This document shows, one piece after another, positions 16,381-25,425 of a stretch of 57,093 nucleotides of DNA (the stretch's first letter is position 1; every line of letters begins with the position of its first letter). The notes under the pieces were generated by a model. That model was not told the origin of the DNA, did no database searches, and worked only from the letters and a program-made list of their open reading frames with translations. Where the stretch lies: assembly GCA_000434055.1 (NCBI GenBank), contig HF999610.1:1-57093 (forward strand), given 5' to 3'. Position numbers and translations under genes: made by a program. The stretch comes from Ruminococcus sp. CAG:488 (lineage in GTDB: Bacteria; Bacillota; Clostridia; Oscillospirales; Acutalibacteraceae).

Positions 16381-16689
16381 TTATGCAAAATCTGTTGTTG
16401 ATTCTGCCTGACTGATAAGAGTTTCTTCAGCAGCCTCATAAGTTTCTGCTGTTGTGATTAGATAGTCGGCATACGAATTGATTACGTCGTAATACTCTTG
16501 AAAACGGGGATAAAGCTTATTGGTAAACTGCTGAACAAGCTCAGACTGAGCATCGCCAACCCAAACGTTTGTCAAGCTGTTAATCTTATTCTGGAAATTA
16601 TTCAGTACATCTAAAAGTGAATTGTTGTACTGTCTCATTTTATCTGCGCCGTCCCTTAATGCCTGGGAGCTAATATTCTGTTCTGCCAT
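16381..16689 (-). CDS. WXG100 secreted protein (EsxA-like), second of the pair
   Basis: 102 residues. Two helices are joined by a turn with VWVGD (W-V-G). The C-terminal helix carries a YxxxE type secretion signal (TYEAAEE). It is not closely similar to the other two WXG100 proteins here, which fits a heterodimer partner of the upstream gene. It starts 20 bases after that gene with AGGAGGAATG before the ATG. Expected to be exported by EssC and also to act on EssC assembly. Confidence 0.9.
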   Translation of the reverse strand: MAEQNISSQALRDGADKMRQYNNSLLDVLNNFQNKINSLTNVWVGDAQSELVQQFTNKLYPRFQEYYDVINSYADYLITTAETYEAAEETLISQAESTTDFA

Positions 16690-16709
16690 TTTTCATTCCT
16701 CCTAATTGA

Positions 16710-17024
16710 TTATCTGTAGTTGCCCTTTAATGCGTTCGCTCTTGACTGTGCATCCATACGTACTTCATCATACTTCTGCGCGGCTGTGTTCAAATAATCT
16801 ACATATTGGTTGATTTCTTCAAACATTTTGTTAAAATCATCATCGAACTCATGTGCCTTGTTTCTGTATGCATTGCTATCCTCACCTGTCCAAGTCTGTG
16901 CAAGCTCATCGACAGAAGCCTGAATCTGCTTATAGTTACTCTGATAATCTCCGCCTAAGTTTGAAATCTCGTTAGCCCATGTTCTGAGCTGCTCGGGATC
17001 AACCTTAATGGTTTTTGCTGCCAT
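16710..17024 (-). CDS. WXG100 secreted protein (EsxA-like), first of the pair
   Basis: 104 residues. The helical hairpin has TWTGED (W-T-G) at its turn, then HEFDDDFNKMFEEINQYVDYL and a C-terminal helix ending ALKGNYR. A YDEVR segment occupies the usual signal position, but the strict YxxxD/E pattern is imperfect. It is the short paralogue of the tailed WXG100 at 13431. The gene follows the YukD-like gene by 24 bases and has GGAGGAATG before the ATG, the same leader as the next gene. Likely an abundant substrate and core component of the type VII system. Confidence 0.9.
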   Translation of the reverse strand: MAAKTIKVDPEQLRTWANEISNLGGDYQSNYKQIQASVDELAQTWTGEDSNAYRNKAHEFDDDFNKMFEEINQYVDYLNTAAQKYDEVRMDAQSRANALKGNYR

Positions 17025-17048
17025 TTTTCATTCCTCCAAAATAATTTG

Positions 17049-17300
17049 TTATATTAATATCAATTTCGAGCCGTTGTGCAGTCCCAGCTCGTAAGCTGAT
17101 AAATTGATATTCAGTATAGTTCCGTCGGAACGGTTACACAGCGCCGTACTGTCATTCGCCGCAAATGTTCCGTCTGACATATCTGCCACCGCTTTTTTTA
17201 TCAAATCCAATATTTCAAACATCTGACACTCCTGCGGTATGAAAATATCAAATGTTTTGCCCAAAATCGGAGCATAAACTTCAATCAATATCTTATCCAT
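17049..17300 (-). CDS. YukD/EsaB-like ubiquitin-fold protein
   Basis: 83 residues. An N-terminal beta strand pair (ILIEVYAPILGKTFDIFIP), a helix (EILDLIKKAVADM) and closing strands ending in NGSKLILI match the ubiquitin-like YukD/EsaB fold that accompanies type VIIb systems. It sits between essC and the WXG100 pair, one base after the essC stop, with GGAGGAGG before the ATG. In Staphylococcus and Bacillus the counterpart is needed for secretion and may bind cytoplasmic or EssC domains; there is no Gly-Gly tail for conjugation. Confidence 0.85.
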   Translation of the reverse strand: MDKILIEVYAPILGKTFDIFIPQECQMFEILDLIKKAVADMSDGTFAANDSTALCNRSDGTILNINLSAYELGLHNGSKLILI

Positions 17301-17301
17301 A

Positions 17302-20300
17302 TCAATACTCCTCCTCCGGCGTTGAGCTGAGCAGCTTAGTCAATACAGCTTTACCTCTTTCAACAACATATCCGTAGTCGCTTCCGATGTCATCATAATA
17401 TTCGCTCGACATCTTATTGAGTTTAAGTGAATACTGATCCGCAATTCCGTCACCGATCCAAATTCCGTCTGAACCCGAAACGTGACGCTTATACCACGGT
17501 TCGTAAGCATACTCCTTAAATGAAGCAACTCCGTCAGCCATAAAGAAGTGTATTTTGTAAATCGCTTCGCCCTTTTCAATCAGCAATGCCAATTTCTTTT
17601 TGTTTTCGCTCGTGATTCGCTCAAACAATGCTTTCAAGCCGAAAATTACGACCGCCTTTCGCTCAAACTGTTCGAGAACCTTCATGTCAAGCGACGCCTC
17701 TTTGTAAGTGTTGTTTCTCTTAACCATTTCAGCAAAGAGTGACTCAACAAATGCATCATAGTCTTCCGAAATAAGCTCTGCATTTTCCGGCAACACTTCG
17801 GTCATTAACATTCCTGCATCCACAACCGTTACGGGAACAATCGTTGAAACTACTTTTATCATTTCCTCGGCAAAAGAAGCACACTGATAAAAATCTTGTG
17901 TCATTGCCACAGAAACCACCTTGTTCAGCATATTTATGCCGACAATATCAAGCGACTTTTTTCCGACACCGACCGGCACGAAGCTAAGCGACTCTGCCGA
18001 GCTCTGAACATAATCGAGATTGACAATGTTCGGGAGCACCGGAATTCTCTTTGCCGTTTTCTTTGTCTTCTTGGCAAGAGAAGCACAGAATTCTCTGATA
18101 TACTCTGCCGTGTCATCGGTTTCGGCACAGTAAGCTGTCTGGAATTCATAAACCCCGTCGAGCTTTGCAAGACCTCTTCCTTTAAATTTTGAAGGAAGCA
18201 ATCCGCCTGTTTTTCCGACAATGACCGGATAATCCGTAACGTCATTCAACTGCATTGTAAGCATTGTCTTGAAATTCTGCTGTATTCTGAATCTTATTCC
18301 GCTGACGCTGCTGACTGTCATTATGAAATAGATTCCGTACTTAACACCGTCGCGGCTGACTGCAAGCATCAACTCATACAAATTCTCATACTGATCCGCA
18401 AATCCCGTGTAGTTGTTTAATGCAACAACTATATTCGGCAAAATCTTTCCCGAGGTTTTGCAATATGATGCGTAATCACCGCCGTATTCCGAAAACAATT
18501 GTTTCCTGCGTTCCATCTCCTTGCTGAGCATTTTGAAAAGATTTATCACCTTTTCTTCGTCCGCCGCAACGGCGACACCGCCGACCTGCGGGGCTTTATC
18601 AAACATCCTCAATGTTTCCGAACCGAAATCCAAAATATAGAGATTCAGTTCATCGACACTGTGATTTTTCAAAAGCGAATAACATAAAGTTGTGAGGAAA
18701 GTCGTTTTTCCGTTACCTATTGCACCGTAGACAAGGCAGTTGCCTTCATCCGAAAACGGAACGGTCAAAACGCCCTGCTTCTGATTGAAAGGATCGTCAT
18801 ATTCACCCACGATCGGGTTAAGATATGTTCCCGACGATTTAACAGAATACTTTTTCTCAAGATCGTCAATGTAAATAAATTCGGGAATCGGATCAAGCCA
18901 AAGCGGTCTTTCACTGATCTTTTCTTCATCCGCAATATCCGAAAGATATTTTACTATCGCAACGATTTGCTTAATCTTCGATTTTTTATCTTCTTGCTTT
19001 CTGCCCGGCTTAATGCTCATAAGCACTCTGCCGAGATTGTCGACAATTTGAATACTGTTATCCACGGTTTTTTCAATTGTTTCTGTGGGCACATATTCTG
19101 CACCGCACCATGCCGACTGTCCCAAAGCAAAGAATTCATTGAAGCCGACCTGAAGGTAAAATCTACCGGTCTGTGAAAGCTCTGCGGCATCCGGACGCTT
19201 GATCATATCCTGGCTGTCCGATTTATCCTGAACCTTAAGACAAACTCTGAATTTACTGTTACTCCAAATCTGATCATCAACAACACCGCTTGGTTTCTGA
19301 GTTGCAAGAATCAAGTGAACGCCCAAGCTTCGACCTATACGGGCGGTACTGATAAGCTGTTCCATAAACTCCGGCTGTTGAGTTTTCAACTCGGCAAACT
19401 CATCGGAAATAATAAACAGATGAGGTATCGGCTCCGACACGACCTTATCTCTGTAAAGCTGCTGATATTTATAAATATCCATCGTACCTTCGTTTGAGAC
19501 TCGTCTTGCTTCATTGAAAATTGCCTGTCTGCGTCTGAGCTCACTCTGTATTGATATGAGTGATCTTTGAATTGCCGCACCGTCAAGGTTTGTAATCGTA
19601 CCTGCAAGGTGCGGAAGCTTGATTCCCCTTTCAGGATCCTCAAATGCACCCGTTAATCCACCGCCCTTATAGTCGATTAATATAAATGCTACCTCATCAG
19701 GGTGGTAATTAACCGCAAGCGAAAGAATGTATGTAATAATGAACTCGGATTTACCTGAACCGGTCATACCGGCAACAAGACCGTGAGGTCCGTGATATTT
19801 TTCGTGGAGATCAAGGTAAAACGGTTCTCCCTGAGTGTCAACACCTATCGGCGCCTGCAAGCTGATTGTCGGATTGTTTTCCTTCCATCTTGTCAAAATG
19901 TTCAGGTGCTCGATCTTGCTGATATTAAACATTTCAAGGAATGTTATCATATTCGGCAGGGCATATCGCTGGCTGCTCAGGTCAAGTTCGATATTCGCAA
20001 TATCTTCCGAGATTCCTTCAAGCATATTCTCGTTAATTCTGTCGACCGTGAACACGACTCTTTTTCCTGTAGTATCGTTCTTATCAAATACCTGTGAGTT
20101 TGTTCCGTCCGTCTTAACGACAATGTTTGTCTCCTTCGGCAAATCCTTCAATTCATTCGTGAGGAACAAAAGACTGAAGCCTTGATTGCTCTCATACTTC
20201 AGTAGCTGTTGAAGTGACTCACATCTTTTCTGAAGCTTTTCGCTTGTTGATATTATTATATAATACGGAATACTCTCTGCGTAGTTTTCATTTTTCTCAT

Positions 20301-21894
20301 TGTCTTCTCGTACAAGAATATTCTTCTCCATATATGAAGAAAGCTCTTTTATCTCGTCATTATTGGTTGCCAAGAAGCGGATTTTTTTGTCGTCATCCCA
20401 AAAATGAGGAATCCATTTTACAAATTCCCACTCTCTTAAATCGTTTTCATCGGTAATAAGTATCAACTTCAGCTCGTCGTAGCTGTGAAGCGAAATTGCC
20501 TGAAGAATGATTGACTTTACAAGATTTATCGACTGACCGTAATCACCGAATACACCGATGATATTGTCGTCAACAAACGATATGCTTATCGGAACATCGG
20601 GAATATCCTTAGGTTCATTTCCCAGCGACAGCATCGCATCCTGAAGATTATCCTCATCAAGCGTGAATTTTTTAGGTGGGAATTTTATTTCAGCATCAAG
20701 AGGAACCATGCCTACGCCGACTCTGAATCGCAAAAAATCACTTTGGCCTATTACTCTCTCCCACAGATTCGGGGACATTCGGGCAATTCTTTCCGCACAC
20801 ATTTCCGGAGCAACAAGGTTTTCTTTGAGAATATCACTCTGTTCCTTGCTTTTTCTTCTGATAACATCACGTATCTCATCAAGATATGCAAGATATCTTT
20901 TTTGCCGCTTGCCTTCATTAAGTATGCGCATCTTTTTTGCATGCTTTTTTGTAATTGTCGGCCACAAAATTGTACCGGCCATCATGCTGACAGCCATCAT
21001 CAATGTCGGAAAAACATTTATCAATTCCGTTTTTCCTGACGAAAGATTGATAATTGCCATTGATGCGGAGCTGAGGGATGCAATACCCATTGTCAAGGAC
21101 GGTCCAAGCGTCAAGGCAAGGGGAACCTTTTCCTCTTTTTCTCTTTGAGGCGGTGCATCAATCTCCACGATCGAATGTTCAACCTCTCTATGGAAGCGAG
21201 GCGAACGGAAAAAGTATTTTTTTTGCGGAAGCTCCAAGCTTACATTTTCCGGCCTTTTCTGTATTCGCTGCGGAATATACTCAGAAAGGCTGTTGGAGTT
21301 GATCACCAAAACATTGTCAGGGTTGTTTATTGCCATAAAGTTAAATCCGACAACAATTTTAAGACCCATTATGTAAATAAGGTCGCCTGCATCAAGATTT
21401 TGAGAATCTACACGGAATCCGTTTACAAAAACTCCGTTTGTGCTTCCCATATCAAAAACGGACCAATTGCTTCCGTCATATGTAAGCTTCGCATGATGTC
21501 CGGAAACAAGTCCGTTAGCAAAGCATATATTATTATCTCTGTTTCTTCCAATCGTGAAAGCGGATGCTCCGTTGACAACAATTTTTGTAAAGCTTTGTCG
21601 GCTCGAATCCATATTTTCAGCGAACAGTATTACTTTTTCATTGTAATTTGAAATCTTTACATAAAAGAAGCTGTCGGGCAAAAGCTCAACCTGCTTGCAA
21701 ATATTATTTGACGGATCAATTATACTTGCAAGGCTGTTGCTTTTAACGACCCATTTTCCGTTTATCGCCTCAACACTGATAAGATTTCTTGCTTTTCCGG
21801 TTTTATCAATATCGGTTATCCAATATTGTCCCTGAACCTTTACAGGAAGATTCAAGCTGAACATCTGCTTGGATTTTATCAGATTTACAATCAT
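17302..21894 (-). CDS. essC: EssC/YukB-type type VII secretion ATPase with FHA domain
   Basis: 1530 residues, near the usual EssC length. Residues 1-100 may be a degenerate first FHA unit; 103-185 is a clear FHA domain (IGRNRDNN, SGHHA, GSTNGVFVNG). Two membrane helices follow (about 259-283 and 292-315). The first FtsK/SpoIIIE ATPase has Walker A GMTGSGKS near 708 and Walker B FIISDEF. The second has GAIGNGKTT near 1056, but its Walker B position reads VVALNNY, lacking acids. The last about 200 residues are a further degenerate ATPase unit (D3). It drives export of WXG100 substrates, and the FHA domain can bind phosphothreonine or a partner. AGGTTGAT precedes the ATG. Family call is firm. 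Confidence 0.95.
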   Translation of the reverse strand: MIVNLIKSKQMFSLNLPVKVQGQYWITDIDKTGKARNLISVEAINGKWVVKSNSLASIIDPSNNICKQVELLPDSFFYVKISNYNEKVILFAENMDSSRQSFTKIVVNGASAFTIGRNRDNNICFANGLVSGHHAKLTYDGSNWSVFDMGSTNGVFVNGFRVDSQNLDAGDLIYIMGLKIVVGFNFMAINNPDNVLVINSNSLSEYIPQRIQKRPENVSLELPQKKYFFRSPRFHREVEHSIVEIDAPPQREKEEKVPLALTLGPSLTMGIASLSSASMAIINLSSGKTELINVFPTLMMAVSMMAGTILWPTITKKHAKKMRILNEGKRQKRYLAYLDEIRDVIRRKSKEQSDILKENLVAPEMCAERIARMSPNLWERVIGQSDFLRFRVGVGMVPLDAEIKFPPKKFTLDEDNLQDAMLSLGNEPKDIPDVPISISFVDDNIIGVFGDYGQSINLVKSIILQAISLHSYDELKLILITDENDLREWEFVKWIPHFWDDDKKIRFLATNNDEIKELSSYMEKNILVREDNEKNENYAESIPYYIIISTSEKLQKRCESLQQLLKYESNQGFSLLFLTNELKDLPKETNIVVKTDGTNSQVFDKNDTTGKRVVFTVDRINENMLEGISEDIANIELDLSSQRYALPNMITFLEMFNISKIEHLNILTRWKENNPTISLQAPIGVDTQGEPFYLDLHEKYHGPHGLVAGMTGSGKSEFIITYILSLAVNYHPDEVAFILIDYKGGGLTGAFEDPERGIKLPHLAGTITNLDGAAIQRSLISIQSELRRRQAIFNEARRVSNEGTMDIYKYQQLYRDKVVSEPIPHLFIISDEFAELKTQQPEFMEQLISTARIGRSLGVHLILATQKPSGVVDDQIWSNSKFRVCLKVQDKSDSQDMIKRPDAAELSQTGRFYLQVGFNEFFALGQSAWCGAEYVPTETIEKTVDNSIQIVDNLGRVLMSIKPGRKQEDKKSKIKQIVAIVKYLSDIADEEKISERPLWLDPIPEFIYIDDLEKKYSVKSSGTYLNPIVGEYDDPFNQKQGVLTVPFSDEGNCLVYGAIGNGKTTFLTTLCYSLLKNHSVDELNLYILDFGSETLRMFDKAPQVGGVAVAADEEKVINLFKMLSKEMERRKQLFSEYGGDYASYCKTSGKILPNIVVALNNYTGFADQYENLYELMLAVSRDGVKYGIYFIMTVSSVSGIRFRIQQNFKTMLTMQLNDVTDYPVIVGKTGGLLPSKFKGRGLAKLDGVYEFQTAYCAETDDTAEYIREFCASLAKKTKKTAKRIPVLPNIVNLDYVQSSAESLSFVPVGVGKKSLDIVGINMLNKVVSVAMTQDFYQCASFAEEMIKVVSTIVPVTVVDAGMLMTEVLPENAELISEDYDAFVESLFAEMVKRNNTYKEASLDMKVLEQFERKAVVIFGLKALFERITSENKKKLALLIEKGEAIYKIHFFMADGVASFKEYAYEPWYKRHVSGSDGIWIGDGIADQYSLKLNKMSSEYYDDIGSDYGYVVERGKAVLTKLLSSTPEEEY

Positions 21895-21918
21895 TTTTTA
21901 TCAACCTCAATACATATC

Positions 21919-22098
21919 TCATTCTATTATCGTATCGGAATGAGTGTACGTTATTTCATATTCTACCGATGCACTCTTTTGGGGTGTAACACTTTTCTTT
22001 TTCTTTAAGAGAATACTTAAAATTATTGATACAACCGCAAATAAGCCTCCGCAGGCAAAACAAATATCCGAGATGATTTTAATCAATTCTTTTGACAT
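21919..22098 (-). CDS. Small single-pass membrane protein beside essC
   Basis: 59 residues from the ATG at 22098, preceded by AGGTGAGG; a frame start at 22107 lacks this spacing. One membrane helix (about 12-31, rich in Ile and with FACGG), then KKKKK and a short acidic/Thr-rich tail. I do not recognise the family. It lies between the PP2C gene and essC, a place where other type VIIb loci may carry small membrane components such as EssA, though sequence similarity to EssA is not evident and it is shorter. Function unknown. Confidence 0.55.
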   Translation of the reverse strand: MSKELIKIISDICFACGGLFAVVSIILSILLKKKKSVTPQKSASVEYEITYTHSDTIIE

Positions 22099-22107
22099 GA
22101 TCCTCAC

Positions 22108-22875
22108 CTATAAAGTCCTTATCAGTATTGCCGAAATGTTGTCGTTTTCCATTCTTTGCTTATTCAGCTCTATCAAATCGTCAATGCTTTTTTTCATAGT
22201 AAACTCATCGCACATTCTCGACGGCTCAAATGTATAATACATTTCCTCGGGAGAAATCTGATGTCTGAAGCCGTCGGAGCAAAGCAGATATACGGCATTC
22301 TTATTTGGATACCCGTAATGGAATTCCGGAGCAACCTCAGCCGATGCGCCGCAGCACTGAAGCAGCACGCTGCGCCTCGGATCCGTTTCCGCCTCTTGAG
22401 CCGACAGCCTGCCCTCTGCAATTTCTTTTGCAATAAGAGTGTGGTCGTTGGTTATCTGGTAAAGAGAATCATATATTTCATAAGCCCTTGTATCGCCGAC
22501 ATTCAAAACGATATATTGATCCTGTTTTATAAGCATTGCGGTAACGGTTGTTCCGATGTTAATGCCTTTTTCTTTGCCGTATTGCATAATTTTTTGATTC
22601 ATTCCGACTACCAGCTCGTTCCATTCTTTTGAAACGAGCTTTAAATCAAAATCATTCTCTGTCGGATCGGGCAGTTTATTGTTGAGCCATTTTTCAAAGG
22701 CTTTTATTACACTTGCACTGGCAATTTCTCCGTTAGACAAGCCGCCCATACCGTCGCACAACACAGCAAGTGTCATTTTTCCTAACGGTGTATTTATCAC
22801 TTTAACCGTCAGGCTGTCCTGGTTGGTTTGTTTCTTTATTCCTATGTCCGTACTTGCCGAAACAATATAGTCCAC
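22108..22875 (-). CDS. PP2C-family serine/threonine phosphatase (type VII module)
   Basis: About 255 residues from a GTG at 22875; this start is chosen because it aligns with the first residue of the paralogue at 55143-55925 (VDYIVSASTDIGIKK against MDFAISGVTDIGIKK), but a GTG at 22884 is possible. PP2C motifs are present: TNQDSL, CDGMGG, GTTVTAM, VNVGDTRAY, CSDGF and ENDNISA, including the metal-binding aspartates. It should remove phosphate from Ser/Thr, opposing the two kinases of the cluster. It sits two genes before essC. Location in the operon suggests its targets are FHA-ligand proteins or secretion components. Confidence 0.9.
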   Translation of the reverse strand: MDYIVSASTDIGIKKQTNQDSLTVKVINTPLGKMTLAVLCDGMGGLSNGEIASASVIKAFEKWLNNKLPDPTENDFDLKLVSKEWNELVVGMNQKIMQYGKEKGINIGTTVTAMLIKQDQYIVLNVGDTRAYEIYDSLYQITNDHTLIAKEIAEGRLSAQEAETDPRRSVLLQCCGASAEVAPEFHYGYPNKNAVYLLCSDGFRHQISPEEMYYTFEPSRMCDEFTMKKSIDDLIELNKQRMENDNISAILIRTL

Positions 22876-22884
22876 TTGCCTCAC

Positions 22885-23613
22885 TCACTTCCGGTAATTA
22901 TAGTCCGCAGGATTATTCTGCTGAACACCGTTGAAATCGTTATTCGGAACGCTCGGTTTACAAAGTTGAACAATTAACAGAATCCATCCTACTACCGGAA
23001 TAAGTGAGATAAAAATATATGCCCCACTTTTTCCGGTATCGTGCAGTCTCCTTACTGCTATGGCGAGGGACGGAATCAATGTTGCCAAAGAATAGAGCAT
23101 ACCGATAATTCCCAAAAGGCCTATAAACATCCCATCACTGCTGCCATCAAGGCCACTCGATATTGCAGAGAAAGTCTTTGCATATGAAGAACCATTAAAT
23201 ACCGTATTAACCAGCACATTAAAGAGAACCGCAAACCAATACTCTTGCAAAGTTGCTCTTCCCGAGAAGTTCGCATAGTTCGTAAAAAATAGTTTTATCG
23301 CCTGACCGAAGCTGACCTTTTTCTGTTCCTGATAGGGCGGTGCCATGTTAAATGTACCGTTTTGATATGGATTGTTGCCGTAATACTGTGCATTGTTCTG
23401 ATTGGGATTCGAATTTTGGTATTGATACTGATTTCCGTTTTGATATTGGTAGTTATTCTGATACGGATTAGGATTAGGATTTGAATTCGGGTTCTGATAA
23501 TTGAAGCTTCCTCCGACATTCTGATATCCTGTATCATTAACAGTTTTCTGTCCGCAATTTGTGCAGAACATTGCGCCTTCGATTATTTCGGCGCCGCAAT
23601 TTGGACACGTCAT
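22885..23613 (-). CDS. DUF805 membrane protein with N-terminal zinc ribbon
   Basis: 242 residues from the ATG at 23613, which has AAGGAGG eight bases before; an upstream frame start at 23676 lies in the previous gene. A zinc ribbon (CPNC, CTNC) opens the protein, followed by a linker of Asn, Gln, Pro and Tyr repeats (about 30-90). The rest is DUF805, with the conserved FSGRATLQEYWFAVLF segment, several membrane helices and DTGKSGAYIFISLIPVVGWI. Biochemical function of DUF805 is unknown. It is one of three ribbon-bearing proteins in the cluster and lies between FHA and PP2C genes, so a membrane adaptor role is possible. Confidence 0.8.
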   Translation of the reverse strand: MTCPNCGAEIIEGAMFCTNCGQKTVNDTGYQNVGGSFNYQNPNSNPNPNPYQNNYQYQNGNQYQYQNSNPNQNNAQYYGNNPYQNGTFNMAPPYQEQKKVSFGQAIKLFFTNYANFSGRATLQEYWFAVLFNVLVNTVFNGSSYAKTFSAISSGLDGSSDGMFIGLLGIIGMLYSLATLIPSLAIAVRRLHDTGKSGAYIFISLIPVVGWILLIVQLCKPSVPNNDFNGVQQNNPADYNYRK

Positions 23614-23632
23614 ATTTTCATCCTCCTTTATT

Positions 23633-25405
23633 TTACACCGAGAAACTAAAGTCCTCGTTTGCCAAACGGACAACATCTCCGCTTGAAAGCTTTATTTTTT
23701 CATTTGCATTTATCATTTTTCCGTTTACATAAGTATGATTTGTCGAATTTGTGTCCTCAACAAAATACTCGTCACCCGAAGTAATAATATTTGCATGGCT
23801 TCTGCTGATTGCCGTATTGTCTCTGATAAAATAATCAACATAGCTGCTTTCTTTACCTATTCTGAATACAGGCTTATTTATGCTTATCTTCTCACCCGTT
23901 CTCATTCGTGTGAGGTGCGGGCCGTTCATATCTGCTCCTCCGCCGAGAACGGTCGTTTCTCCGATCGGACTTAATACCGTAGTCTCGTTGAAAGAATTGT
24001 TGATTGGTGCGGCGTTAATTACAGCCGGTCTTGCCTGATTAAACTGATTATTATATCCCTGCATCATTCCGTTATTGTTTGGAACATTATTCATCGGAGG
24101 GAATCCCGGGTTATTCATCATGCCGTTCGGCATCGGCGGATTAGCACCGGACATATTCGGTATCGGCGGCTGCTGCGGAATTGCATTGTTATATTTGTTC
24201 TTTTTATCTTTTTTATGCTTCTTTTCTGCATTCTTAGGAGTGTTTCCCTTGTTATGTCCAAAGAGCTTTTTGAAGAAAGAAGATTCTTTTTTCTTCTCGG
24301 TATTCTGTGCCGAATTTCCCGGCATAGGGGGTTTGTTCGGCATAGGAGGCTTCCCGGGGATTGCCATTCCCTGCTGTCCCGACGGAGTCGGTCTGCCGTT
24401 GGGAACAGGCGGAACTGCGCCGAACGGCGGCTTCATTTTGCCCGAATTATTGTTGTTTGCCGCGCCTGCTCCGTTCGGTGAATATACCTTTCTTTCGGGT
24501 GATTTGCCGGTATTGATCTGAGGAGCGTAAGGAACGCCGCCGAAATGCGGTTGATTTTGAATCGGGGGATTCTTCGGCGGAGGATTGAACTTAAAGGGTT
24601 CATTGGCAGGCGGAATGTCTTTTTTCTCGGCACCGCCTATGCTTGTCTTGTTGAAAAGCTTCGGAGCCTGCTCCATTGAAATTGTGCCGTTAAAGTTGAG
24701 ATCCTCCTTCGGAGTTGCGGCATTTGAGGCACCGTTATTCAAAGCAGGCGGAACATAGCTGTTGCCGTTTGCCTTTGCCGGACCGCTCTTATTAGTCTGT
24801 GCCGTAATAGGATCGGGAGTCTGAACCGGTCTTTGCGGAGTACTTTGGAAAGGCGCCGCCACACCCGGTGCCCAGCAATCAACTATATTCTTCAAATTAT
24901 AAATATTGAAGCTGTCCGATGCCTCTATATAATTCTTGATTTTTGCAAGCTCGGGAGAATCGAATAAGCCCGAAGAATTCAAAAGCAGTCTGAACAGATT
25001 GATTACCTCTGTGTTGACATCTTGAGTTTTGATTATCGGTGCACATATCATCGCGACCTCGCAGCTTGATATATTGATGAAAATATGATCGGCATTGAAG
25101 TCAAAGCATGATGTGTCGATCATGTAATCATCGGCAGTGCAAATCGCCGTAAGAATATTCTTAAAGCCCTCAATTGCTCTTGCGGGGGTAATGTTACCGG
25201 AAAAGAACTGATTTGCCGTCAGCTTTGCCGAGATGTTATATTTTAAGAATCTTCTGCCGTCAAGTTCTGTGTAGAGCACGGGTGCAAATCCGACAATATG
25301 ATTGTTGGAAAGCATTCCCATTGTCAGGGTGTCGATAACCTCTTTCGGTTCAACCTCAACAACGAGATATGTAAACGGTCCCTGCGTTTCAAAGCTGTAA
25401 TTCAT
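23633..25405 (-). CDS. DUF6382-FHA protein with proline-rich linker and ETTVL motifs
   Basis: 590 residues. Residues 1-170 are DUF6382-like (MIDTSCFDFNADHIFINISS core). A long Pro/Asn/Gly/Met-rich linker follows, including a Lys-rich basic patch (about 375-400). Just before the C-terminal FHA (about 499-590; IGKESS, SRSHA, NSTNHTYVNG) are two ETTVL motifs at 474-478 and 483-487. The same motif recurs five times in the membrane protein at 52763. In GarA/OdhI-like proteins a threonine near an FHA domain is phosphorylated and self-bound, so a switch is plausible. It lies between the Tad and type VII modules and may link the two. GGAGG precedes the ATG. Confidence 0.85.
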   Translation of the reverse strand: MNYSFETQGPFTYLVVEVEPKEVIDTLTMGMLSNNHIVGFAPVLYTELDGRRFLKYNISAKLTANQFFSGNITPARAIEGFKNILTAICTADDYMIDTSCFDFNADHIFINISSCEVAMICAPIIKTQDVNTEVINLFRLLLNSSGLFDSPELAKIKNYIEASDSFNIYNLKNIVDCWAPGVAAPFQSTPQRPVQTPDPITAQTNKSGPAKANGNSYVPPALNNGASNAATPKEDLNFNGTISMEQAPKLFNKTSIGGAEKKDIPPANEPFKFNPPPKNPPIQNQPHFGGVPYAPQINTGKSPERKVYSPNGAGAANNNNSGKMKPPFGAVPPVPNGRPTPSGQQGMAIPGKPPMPNKPPMPGNSAQNTEKKKESSFFKKLFGHNKGNTPKNAEKKHKKDKKNKYNNAIPQQPPIPNMSGANPPMPNGMMNNPGFPPMNNVPNNNGMMQGYNNQFNQARPAVINAAPINNSFNETTVLSPIGETTVLGGGADMNGPHLTRMRTGEKISINKPVFRIGKESSYVDYFIRDNTAISRSHANIITSGDEYFVEDTNSTNHTYVNGKMINANEKIKLSSGDVVRLANEDFSFSV

Positions 25406-25425
25406 AAATGAAGTCCTCCATTTCT

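Noticed and set aside
24075..24521. 148-codon hydrophobic plus-strand frame
   Set aside because: Antisense of the proline-rich linker in the DUF6382-FHA gene; the Gly/Phe/Leu composition is a by-product.
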